From the NCBI GenBank assembly GCA_903951425.1, contig CAJBBX010000172.1:1-39814 (forward strand): a stretch of 39,814 bases of DNA, written 5' to 3'. Under the pieces are notes generated by a model. That model searched no databases, was not told the origin of the DNA, and saw only the letters and a program-made list of their open reading frames with translations. The DNA is from an uncultured Chthonomonas sp. (lineage in GTDB: Bacteria > Armatimonadota > Chthonomonadetes > Chthonomonadales > CAJBBX01). Position numbers and translations under genes: made by a program. Below are positions 32,859 through 39,814 of this stretch, in pieces (position 1 is the stretch's first letter; each line of letters begins with the position of its first letter).

Positions 32859-34577
32859 ATGGTCATGCTGGCGTTGAGCCTTCTTGCGGCGACGGCGATG
32901 GAGCCGCGAGCCGCTGGACCCGCGCTGTCGCGGTCGGACGTGGTGTTCATGTACCAGGCCGACCGGAAGACCTATGCGGACTACGGCGCCACTGTGCTGG
33001 CATGGGGCGGCAAGCCCGACGCCAAGGCGCTGGCCGAGGCCAAGGGCGTGCGGTGGCTCGGCAGCGTCGGCATGGTCACCGAGTTCAATCGCTACCATGA
33101 CCGCTTCCCGGAGACCTACGCCGAGGCGCTCTGCCGGGACATCGACGGCAAGCCCGTCAAGGTGCCGTGGCTAACCGACCACCAGCACAAGGGCATCCCC
33201 TACTGGTGGTGCTGCACCAACCAGCCGCAGTTTCGCACCTACCTCCGCGAGCGCGTCATCGAGACCATCAAGGCCGGAGCCGAGGGTCTCCACGTCGATG
33301 ACCACATGGGCACGTCCGGCGGGCTCTGGCTGGGCGTCTGCTTCTGCGACCGGTGCGTGGCGGGCTTCCGGGGCCACCTCGCCGCGCAGCCGCCGGATCG
33401 CCGGGGCGCGCTCGCGAAGGCCGACGCCGCCACGTACGACTTCCGAGCCGATGTGCGGGCCTGGCTGGCCGCGGCGCCCGGCAGACAGCCCTCGCAGCAT
33501 CCCGCCTGGCCGGTCTGGACCGCCTACCAGTGCAAGGCCGCCGCCGCCCTCATGGCCGAGCTCCGCGCGACAGCCGAGGCGGCCGCCGGCAAGCCGGTGC
33601 CCGTCGGCGCCAACGCCGGGCTCCTCTGGCCGCTCCACCTGGCCGACTACAAGGTGCTTGATCTCTTCAGCGCCGAGACCGACCACCATGCCGCCGGCGG
33701 CAGACCCAGTGACGCGCCAATCCTTGCCTACCGCCTGGCCGACGCGGTGGGCCGCCCCTATGCCGCCACGGCAAGCGGCGGGGACTGGGCCTACGTCCAG
33801 GAGAAGCAGCTACACGGCTTGGTGCGCCACTGGATCGCGCTGGGCTATGCGGCGGGCCATCGCCTGATGGCGCCGCACCGCCAGTGGTGCTACACGCCCG
33901 AGAAGGGCACCCACTGGTACCAGGGCCCGGCGGAGCGGTTCGCGCCGCTCTACCGGTTCGTGCGCGAGAACGCCTGGCTGTTCGACGGCTACGAGGCCTA
34001 TGCCGACGTGGACCTGCTCATGCCGCACCGCTCCTTCCGCAACGGTCCGCAGCCATGGATCGACGCGGCGTCCCGGCTGGCCGCGGCCAACGTCGCGTTC
34101 CGGCTCGTGCTGGCGGGCGACGAGATTGTGCACAAGCCGTTGGCAACCGGCGAGCTATCCACGAGGCGTCCGCTGGTCGCGCCGGACCGCGACAAGCTCG
34201 ACCCGGCGGACGCCCGCCTGCTGGAGCGTCGAGCCACGCGCGGAGGGGTCTACGACACGGTGGATGCCGCCATGGCCACGCTGCATCCCGCAGTCAAGGC
34301 GGTCGCGCCGGGCGCCGTGCGAGCGTTCTCGAGGGTGAAGCGCGGCTCAGCCGTGGTACACCTGCTGAACTACGCCTACGACGACAAGGCCGATGACGTG
34401 ACGCCCCAAGCCAACGTGACGCTGACGCTCGACCTGAAGGCGCTGGGAGTTCCCGCCGCCCGTGAGGCCCGGGTCTACGCGCCGGGACGCGAGCCGCAGA
34501 CACTGCCGGTCCGCGACGGTCGCGTGGTAGTGCCAACCCTCGGGCTATGGGCCATCGTGGCGCTGGGCAAGCCGTGA
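32859..34577 (+). CDS. Secreted TIM-barrel glycosidase-like protein
   Basis: A 572-residue exported protein with signal sequence MVMLALSLLAATAMEPRAAG. The barrel includes EGLHVDDHMGTSGGLWLGVC, a paired CFCDRC site, DLFSAETDHHAAGG, and HRLMAPHRQWCYTPEKGTHW. A C-terminal beta part (GAVRAFSRVKRGSAVVHLLN and TLDLKALG) resembles the last domain of many GH-A enzymes. I do not recognise the family; acidic residues in HVDDH and SAETD are catalytic candidates only. AAGGAG (32848-32853) lies five bases before the chosen ATG; the frame's earlier ATG at 32826 has none. It is followed after 36 bases by the propeller gene. Confidence 0.75.
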   Translation: MVMLALSLLAATAMEPRAAGPALSRSDVVFMYQADRKTYADYGATVLAWGGKPDAKALAEAKGVRWLGSVGMVTEFNRYHDRFPETYAEALCRDIDGKPVKVPWLTDHQHKGIPYWWCCTNQPQFRTYLRERVIETIKAGAEGLHVDDHMGTSGGLWLGVCFCDRCVAGFRGHLAAQPPDRRGALAKADAATYDFRADVRAWLAAAPGRQPSQHPAWPVWTAYQCKAAAALMAELRATAEAAAGKPVPVGANAGLLWPLHLADYKVLDLFSAETDHHAAGGRPSDAPILAYRLADAVGRPYAATASGGDWAYVQEKQLHGLVRHWIALGYAAGHRLMAPHRQWCYTPEKGTHWYQGPAERFAPLYRFVRENAWLFDGYEAYADVDLLMPHRSFRNGPQPWIDAASRLAAANVAFRLVLAGDEIVHKPLATGELSTRRPLVAPDRDKLDPADARLLERRATRGGVYDTVDAAMATLHPAVKAVAPGAVRAFSRVKRGSAVVHLLNYAYDDKADDVTPQANVTLTLDLKALGVPAAREARVYAPGREPQTLPVRDGRVVVPTLGLWAIVALGKP

Positions 34578-34613
34578 TGGGTGGATGGGGCACACCACAA
34601 GGTGGAGTATCTG

Positions 34614-35996
34614 ATGACCCACGAACTCAGCCGCCGTGAACTGGCCGCTTCCGCCGTCGTTGCTGCGGCGGGGCTGTCGGGCTCGGCCGACGGCCTGGGC
34701 GATGCTCCGATGAAGCTGGGGCTCGGCCCGCACCTGCTGCTGGACGATGTGCTGATCGAGACCTCGCAGGGCCTTGAGCGCGTCGTGACGCCGCCGGATC
34801 GGTTGCCGGAGCCGGTGGTGACCGGGCCGGAGGATAAGTGCTTCCAGCCCTACGTCACCGTGCTGCGCGAGCCCGGCGGACGCTTCCGCATCTGGTACGG
34901 CGTACCCGAGAGCGCTTCGCAGTCGCATCTGGCCACCATGGCCTCGGACGACGGCGTCCATTGGGAGCGGCCACACCGCGTGCTGCCGGACCCGGGGCAC
35001 ATCCAGTTCGGCGTCAGTATCCTCGACGACGGCGCACGCGAGCGCGACCCGGCGCGGCGCTTCAAGTACGGGTACTGGGACGACGGCGGCCTACAGATCG
35101 CCACGTCGCCCGATGGCCTCGACTGGACGCGCGTGGCTGGTGGGCCCGTGATCCGCCACGACCACGATATCAACAGCATCCACTGGGACCCCATCCGGAA
35201 GCGATACCTGGCCCTGGTCTCCAGCTACACGACAGGGCCCACCTGGACCGGGCAGCGCCGCATCCCCATGCAGAGCGTCAGTGATGACCTGGTCCATTGG
35301 CGCGAGCCATGGCGGGTCATCACGCCAGAGGCCGACGACCCCGGCGAGATGCAGTTCTACTGCATGTCAGGAGTGCTGGCGCGGGGCGGGCTCCTCATCG
35401 GCCTCGTCAAGGTGTTGCGCGACGACCTGAAGGTGGAGAACGCGCCGCCGGGCGGCTACGGGCTCGGCTACACCACGCTGGCATGGAGCCGCGACGGTGA
35501 ACGCTGGACCCGCGACCGGACGCCCTTCATGGACCGCAACCCGCGCGTAGGCGCTTGGGATCATGCCATGGCATGGGGCGACTGCCAACTGCTCGTAGGC
35601 GACCGCGCCTACATCTATTATGGGGGCTACGCCCGCGGGCACAAGGTCGAGCGCTTCATGGAGCGGCAGATCGGCCTGGCGCGAATGCCCCGAGACCGCT
35701 ATGTGGCCCGGCGCGCCGGCGAGGACGCAGGCACGCTCCGAACGCCACTGCTGCTGCCGTCCGGCACGTCCCTGACCGTCAATGCCGCCGTCGCGGGCGA
35801 ACTCACCGTGTGCCTGCTGGACGCGGCGGGCAAGCCACTCCCCGGCTACACCCATGCGGAGTGCGTCGCGGTGCGCGGCGACGGCATATCCCTGCCCCTC
35901 CGCTGGCGCCGCCGTCCGCGCCTTCCGGCCGGCAAGCCGGCGCGGCTGGAGGTGCGTCTGCGGCAGGGGAGCCTCTGGGCGCTGGACTTGGCCTGA
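34614..35996 (+). CDS. Tat-exported five-bladed propeller protein (GH32/43-like)
   Basis: A 460-residue protein with a twin-arginine-like leader, ELSRRELAASAVVAAAGLSG. The rest is a beta-propeller with repeated S-D-D-G-x-x-W blades (MASDDGVHWERP, TSPDGLDWTRV, VSDDLVHWREP, AWSRDGERWTRD), a layout common to GH32/GH43/GH68-like proteins. The usual catalytic WxNDPNG and ECPD motifs are not seen, so it may be a sugar-binding or atypical enzyme. A C-terminal beta-sandwich follows (SLTVNAAVAGELTVCLLDAA). GGTGGAG (34601-34607) supports the start at 34614. It is in an operon with the upstream glycosidase-like gene and ends 29 bases before the convergent GH106-like gene. Confidence 0.75.
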   Translation: MTHELSRRELAASAVVAAAGLSGSADGLGDAPMKLGLGPHLLLDDVLIETSQGLERVVTPPDRLPEPVVTGPEDKCFQPYVTVLREPGGRFRIWYGVPESASQSHLATMASDDGVHWERPHRVLPDPGHIQFGVSILDDGARERDPARRFKYGYWDDGGLQIATSPDGLDWTRVAGGPVIRHDHDINSIHWDPIRKRYLALVSSYTTGPTWTGQRRIPMQSVSDDLVHWREPWRVITPEADDPGEMQFYCMSGVLARGGLLIGLVKVLRDDLKVENAPPGGYGLGYTTLAWSRDGERWTRDRTPFMDRNPRVGAWDHAMAWGDCQLLVGDRAYIYYGGYARGHKVERFMERQIGLARMPRDRYVARRAGEDAGTLRTPLLLPSGTSLTVNAAVAGELTVCLLDAAGKPLPGYTHAECVAVRGDGISLPLRWRRRPRLPAGKPARLEVRLRQGSLWALDLA

Positions 35997-36024
35997 GGAC
36001 CGGCCCAGCGCCCATCGCTTGACG

Positions 36025-39000
36025 CTACGGCACGGTGACCCGCACGCTGACCGGGCCGATCAGGCCCGACGGGCGGAGGTCGCCGTAGCTGTTGTTGGCC
36101 AGGTTGGCCACGCGGACTCCCAGCACGTTGGCGCCGGGGCGGGCCGCGTCGGTGATGTCGACGGTGTGCGGGGCCCAGATGCGGGCGCCGCAGGGCTTGC
36201 CGTTCACCGTGACGGCCGCCACGTGGTGTACCGTGCCCAGGTCCAGCGTCAGGCGCATGCCCGGCTGGGCATTGAGTTTCACCGTGGTGCGGTAGGTGAG
36301 CACGCCGCTGAAGCGGGCCGACATCCAGCGTGACCAATCCTCCAGCGGCTTCTCCACCCCCGAGGCGAACTCGGCCGGCGCGGCCACGGGATCATCGACC
36401 ACGGGCTGCAGGCCGGGCTCGCAGCGGACGGTCCACGGACCCGTTACCGGCACGACGCCTGCCACGCCCGGGCTACGCTCGGTGGCCACGGCCGCCCGCT
36501 TCGGGTCAAAGGCGAGCCAGAAGCCCTCGTAGGGGCCGAAGCGAAGCGAGACCCGGCTCCCGGTGGCGTCGCGTCTCGAGGCCACGAGCCGCGTGGCGCC
36601 GGTCTCGGCGTCCCAAAGCTCGGCCGCCCCGCGGGCTCCGGCCAGGTGGAGGCGGCACTCCTGCGCCTTGCCGGTGTTGTTGGCCAGCCAGTAGAGATCG
36701 CGGCCGTCCACGTTCATGCGCCGCTGCAGCATGGCGAAGCCGCCCTGCTCGAAGCGGACCGGACTGGTCAGGCCGGGTGCGCCGGCGGCCAGGAGCGGCG
36801 CCAGCCCGAACCCGGCGGAGCCCTCGACGATGGCGCCGGGGCCATACTCCCAGCGCGACCGGGTGGCGGCAGGCTCGGCGGGGCATTGCGTGAAGGTGCG
36901 TGCGGCCGCCAGGCGGGCCATGAGCGCAGCCATCTCCGGGTCGGCCACCCCGCGCTCGGCCGAGGCGCGCGGCAGCTCGCCCAGCGCGTAGACCCGCCCG
37001 CCTGCCTCGGCGAAGGCCGCCAGCTTCCGGGCCACCGCCAGCGGCAACACCTCCAGCGGCGGCAGGGCCACGGCGCCGAACGCGAAGGGCCCGGTCACCA
37101 GCTTGCCGCCGCGGACCTGCATCCCGCCCAGGTAGTGGCGGTCGCCGATGAGGAACTCCACGCGGGCGTCGGTCAGGTCCTGCATGGCCTTGCTGTAGGC
37201 GCGGTCGATGGCGTTGGCGCGGCGCCCGTTGGCGTTGTCCTCGGGCCAGGTCCAGACGAGGCCCGGCAGGTTGCGCTGGGCATGGAGCAGGTTGTGGTCG
37301 GCCAGCGTCCAGAGGCTCTCCAGCGGGTTGTAGAGCAGCACGTCGGGCACGGCATGGCCGTGGCTGTTGACGTAGCTGGTGCGCCGCACGAAGTCGTTCC
37401 AGACCCGCAGCCAGGGGAACATGGGGTTCGACTCGTAGAAGTCGGGCATCCAGGGGTTGCCGGTGAGCTTGCGCTGGGCGAAGACGGCATGGGGGATGAC
37501 GTGCCCCATGCCCCACGCGGTGCAGGCGTTGATCGACTGCTTCAGGAACCCGGGGGTCATGACGCCCCAGCCGCCGGCGCCCATGAGCTCGGTGACCGCT
37601 CGCCGCCCGCCGAACTCGGCCACGGAGGCGACCTCCTTGAAGTCGTGCACCAGCACGGCCTTGGTCCCCAGGCAGTCCTGGCCCGGCATGGTGAGCGACC
37701 GGAGCAGCCGCATGTGGTCGCCCACGGCGTAGGCCTGGGCCGGCAGGCTCTCCTCCCAGACGTGGGCCGTGGTGTACATGCCCCGCTTCTCATGCCAGGC
37801 GGTGACCTGGGCGAACTGGCCCGAGTAGAGCTCCGAGACGAGGTCGTACCAGCGCCAGCGGAGCGCCGGGTAGAAGCCCTCGGCGTCGACGTCGGCCATG
37901 AGGGGCAGCAGGGCCCGCAGGTCGGCGCCATAGCGGGACTTGTACCGGGCCGCCAGGGCGTCAGACCAGGCCAGCCGCCAACCGTACGCGCCTTCGTGGT
38001 CGATGAAGTCGCCCGGAATGCCCTTGCCCATCTTCCCGGCCATGCGCCGGGCGTAGGGCTCCAGCGCGATCTGGATGAAGGCCGGCGCCAGCTTCGGATC
38101 GAGGCAGTTCACCTGGCCGCCGTCCACGCCCGCATGGTCGTAGAGGGTGAACGCGTAGACGCGCCAATCGGAGCCCGCCGGCGCGGTCCAGCGGAAGGGC
38201 TTGCCGCCGCCGATGACGCGGAGCGAGGCCGACCGGATCGTCGCGGGCACGTGCAGATCGGCCGGCCCGGGCGAGAGGTTCCAGGGCGCCGCGCCCGCCT
38301 CGGCGATGACCGCCGCGCCGCGCCAGCCGCTGTCATCGAACCCCGGCTCCGACCAGCCCGGCGCCGCCTGCAGGCTGGTGCGCCAGCTGCCATCGGTGAG
38401 GATGAGCTGCGATCGACCGCCTCCGAAGTCCAGCAGCACCCCCGCGGTGAGGCCGAAGCCGCCGTCCACGTTCCGCGCCTCCACGGCCACCGTGTGCGGG
38501 CCCGGCGCCATGCGGGCGGTGATATCGACCTCCTGCACCACGTGCCAGTCGTCGGACGCCGCCGCCTCGCGGCCGTCGATGAAGAGGCGGAATGCGTTGT
38601 CGGCGGTGATGCGCACGGCGGCCCGGCGCAATGGACGGTCGGCCGGCACGTCCACGCGCTTGCGGAACCAGCAGCGATGCTCGATGGGCTGGGCCTCGGG
38701 GTGCCAGATCCAGCGGCCGAGGCGGGTCTCGGCGGGTGTCTCGCCGGCGTCCGGCGCGGGCTCAAGCCGCTTGGCCGCGCTGACGAACAGGGAGGACGGG
38801 GCCGTGAGCGCGGCGCCGCCCTTCACGTCGTAGCACTTCCAGGCCAGCGACACGGCCTTCAGCCCGGGATGCTGGTTCAGCACGCGGCCGTTTGCCTGGA
38901 AGCTGGGCCACCAGTACTCGTCGCAGTAGCCCAGGTAGGCGCCGCGCTTCTCGGCCTCGCCCAGCGCCGCGCCGAAGGTCTTGAACCAGAGGTCGCCCAG

Positions 39001-39306
39001 CCACTGCTCGCCGGGCAGCGGCGGCGTGCCGACCATGGACATGCGGGCGTGCGCGTAGCCGGGGTTCATGCCCCCCTCGGCCATGCGGGCGGCCATGCGG
39101 GTCATCTTGGCGGCCTGGATGGGCTCATCCCAGAACCAGAAGGCGAAGGGCGCATAGAGCATGTCCGGCTGCGCGAAGCCGCCGCGGAGCGCCTCGAAGC
39201 TGATGGGCCGCTTGTACCCGGGGTTCGCGGGCCGGGCTGGGGCGGCCAGTGCGGCCATCGGTGCGGCAAGGGCCAGCACGGCCAGGGCCCTGTGTACGAG
39301 CGTCAT
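36025..39306 (-). CDS. Secreted GH106-like glycosidase (alpha-L-rhamnosidase type)
   Basis: A 1093-residue exported protein. Signal peptide MTLVHRALAVLALAAPMAALA. The catalytic start reads PFAFWFWDEPIQAAKMTRMA, then AEGGMNPGYAHARMSM and GYCDEYWWPSF, like GH106. A jelly-roll insert follows (about 225-325: RWIWHPEAQPIEHRCWFRKR, ITADNAFRLFIDGREA). The barrel continues with DFIDHEGAYGWRLAWSD and YTTAHVWEESLPAQAYAVGD. The C-terminal jelly roll (MRLTLDLGTVHHVAAVTVNG) is typical of GH106 and GH2-like enzymes. Length fits GH106. The start ATG at 39306 follows a weak site. Rhamnose release is the family's known activity; substrate here is unproven. It converges on the propeller gene. Confidence 0.82.
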   Translation of the reverse strand: MTLVHRALAVLALAAPMAALAAPARPANPGYKRPISFEALRGGFAQPDMLYAPFAFWFWDEPIQAAKMTRMAARMAEGGMNPGYAHARMSMVGTPPLPGEQWLGDLWFKTFGAALGEAEKRGAYLGYCDEYWWPSFQANGRVLNQHPGLKAVSLAWKCYDVKGGAALTAPSSLFVSAAKRLEPAPDAGETPAETRLGRWIWHPEAQPIEHRCWFRKRVDVPADRPLRRAAVRITADNAFRLFIDGREAAASDDWHVVQEVDITARMAPGPHTVAVEARNVDGGFGLTAGVLLDFGGGRSQLILTDGSWRTSLQAAPGWSEPGFDDSGWRGAAVIAEAGAAPWNLSPGPADLHVPATIRSASLRVIGGGKPFRWTAPAGSDWRVYAFTLYDHAGVDGGQVNCLDPKLAPAFIQIALEPYARRMAGKMGKGIPGDFIDHEGAYGWRLAWSDALAARYKSRYGADLRALLPLMADVDAEGFYPALRWRWYDLVSELYSGQFAQVTAWHEKRGMYTTAHVWEESLPAQAYAVGDHMRLLRSLTMPGQDCLGTKAVLVHDFKEVASVAEFGGRRAVTELMGAGGWGVMTPGFLKQSINACTAWGMGHVIPHAVFAQRKLTGNPWMPDFYESNPMFPWLRVWNDFVRRTSYVNSHGHAVPDVLLYNPLESLWTLADHNLLHAQRNLPGLVWTWPEDNANGRRANAIDRAYSKAMQDLTDARVEFLIGDRHYLGGMQVRGGKLVTGPFAFGAVALPPLEVLPLAVARKLAAFAEAGGRVYALGELPRASAERGVADPEMAALMARLAAARTFTQCPAEPAATRSRWEYGPGAIVEGSAGFGLAPLLAAGAPGLTSPVRFEQGGFAMLQRRMNVDGRDLYWLANNTGKAQECRLHLAGARGAAELWDAETGATRLVASRRDATGSRVSLRFGPYEGFWLAFDPKRAAVATERSPGVAGVVPVTGPWTVRCEPGLQPVVDDPVAAPAEFASGVEKPLEDWSRWMSARFSGVLTYRTTVKLNAQPGMRLTLDLGTVHHVAAVTVNGKPCGARIWAPHTVDITDAARPGANVLGVRVANLANNSYGDLRPSGLIGPVSVRVTVP

Positions 39307-39544
39307 GGGTGGCGATCCGCCTGCGTGGGGGATGGCCGCCGCTGGGCGGCCTCGGGGCAGAGAGTTCACCGCGGCGGGTCGCGCTTCCTGCCCCGCGCGG
39401 AGGCGCCTCGCCGGCGGGCGCCGCCGCTCTGAGCAACGCGAAGGGCCTCGACGCCGGCGCCGCGCCCATGCGCCCCGACGGACGATCTGCCCCGGCATTC
39501 ACGCGGCCTCGGGGGGCAAGCTCGCGGAGCGCCCGATTTGCCCC
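39307..39544. other. Intergenic region between divergent units
   Basis: No gene is supported. It contains repeat copy C (39429-39447) and a nested hairpin: GGGGCAA (39513-39519) with TTGCCCC (39538-39544), enclosing GCTC-GCG-GAGC. The hairpin ends directly before the promoter at 39545. Confidence 0.5.
39429..39447 (+). repeat. Dispersed short repeat, copy C (partial)
   Basis: CTGAGCAACGCGAAGGGCC is identical over 19 bases to part of copy B at 39776-39794. The flanks diverge at once. Confidence 0.8.
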
Positions 39545-39573
39545 TTGACAAGCCAGATGCAACCCGCTATCAT
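39545..39573 (+). promoter_or_regulatory. Strong sigma70-type promoter
   Basis: TTGACA (39545-39550) and TATCAT (39568-39573) are exactly 17 bases apart, the best promoter match noticed in the window. Transcription would start near 39580 towards the right edge. Confidence 0.75.
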
Positions 39574-39584
39574 GTGCGTGCGTC

Positions 39585-39592
39585 AAGTACTT
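39585..39592. promoter_or_regulatory. AAGTACTT palindrome at the predicted transcription start
   Basis: A perfect 8-base palindrome lies a few bases after the predicted start of the strong promoter, a usual place for a repressor. It is short, so chance is possible. Confidence 0.3.
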
Positions 39593-39650
39593 AAAGTCTT
39601 CAGCAGGTCAGTGACGGGCTGGTTCGTGGTTCTCGTGGGATGAGCAGAGA

Positions 39651-39814
39651 TGCAAACGGCACGGTTAGTTCTCATGCCGGCGCTTGCCGGCGCGGCACAG
39701 TCAGGCGGATGCAGCCAACCGCCCTCCTCCACGCCTGCCTTCGCCACCCCCGCCCGCGCCGCCTTTGCCGTCGCCCTGAGCAACGCGAAGGGCCCCGACT
39801 CCATCGGCGCACCC
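39651..39814 (+). CDS. Partial ORF at the window edge, possible lipoprotein start
   Basis: From the ATG at 39651 a frame stays open to the end of the window (54 codons). It reads MQTARLVLMPALAGAAQSGG followed by CSQPPSSTPAF, loosely like a lipoprotein signal with Cys at 21, though the residues before the Cys do not make a good lipobox. The later part is the dispersed repeat copy B, so the frame may be chance. Support comes from the strong promoter 80-100 bases upstream. No good ribosome site precedes the ATG. Function unknown. Confidence 0.3.
39770..39809 (+). repeat. Dispersed short repeat, copy B
   Basis: It begins GTCGCCCTGAGCAACGCGAA. It matches copy A (3803-3845, opposite strand) at 32 of 40 positions, and copy C exactly over 19 bases. 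The window ends a few bases later. Confidence 0.75.

Noticed and set aside
34581-34613. Earlier start for the propeller gene
   Set aside because: The ATG at 34581 has no ribosome site, whereas GGTGGAG precedes 34614, which also opens with a Tat-like leader.
36646-39432. A 928-codon open frame on the + strand
   Set aside because: It is antisense to the GH106-like gene, which has a signal peptide and recognisable domains. GC-rich codon use leaves long shadow frames; the translation is low-complexity and matches no family.

Overview
The window is a GC-rich bacterial chromosome segment, most likely from a metagenome-assembled genome. The set of secreted glycoside hydrolases, the Ig-like repeat fragment near the left end and the lack of SusC/SusD genes suggest Armatimonadota or a Planctomycetota-like lineage. 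That is an inference from protein style only: there is no rRNA or other taxonomic marker. No tRNA, rRNA, CRISPR array or insertion sequence was recognised.

Layout. 1-930: 8-nt minisatellites around a decayed Ig-like domain gene. 934-3328: a two-gene restriction-modification system (N6-adenine methylase plus PaeR7I/XhoI-type nuclease). 3453-6801: a small membrane protein, then an iron block (Fur-family regulator, FeoB, Cys-rich partner) carrying three copies of a 7-1-7 palindromic operator. 6863-7448: a PIN-domain toxin-antitoxin pair with a shortened toxin. 7503-14694: a DUF4838 protein, a GH32 enzyme and a tandem two-barrel glycosidase, with a stop-interrupted small gene between the first two. 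14676-16637: an OLD-like ATPase plus DUF4276 (TOPRIM-like) pair, probable defence. 16713-21373: two GH36-type alpha-galactosidases, one cytoplasmic and one exported. 21548-23424: an MntA/HepT pair, a DUF1801 protein and an in-frame AbiEi/AbiEii fusion remnant. 23546-28248: a SWIM protein and SNF2 helicase operon divergent from a YkgJ-type Cys-cluster protein. 28266-32722: a truncated ATPase, a secreted glycosidase gene interrupted by TAG, and a second nucleotidyltransferase/HEPN pair. 32859-39306: a glycosidase-like pair and a large GH106-like enzyme. At the right edge a strong promoter faces an ORF that runs off the end.

How it fits together. About nine carbohydrate-active genes, most with export signals, form short independent units with no transporter, SusC/D or sugar regulator among them. 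Between these units sit defence and toxin-antitoxin modules (R-M, PIN, ATPase-DUF4276, MntA/HepT, AbiE remnant, NTase/HEPN), several decayed or fused. The picture is a carbohydrate-degradation region repeatedly invaded by small selfish or defensive modules, with ongoing gene decay (in-frame stops at 426, 507, 10414 and 31091).
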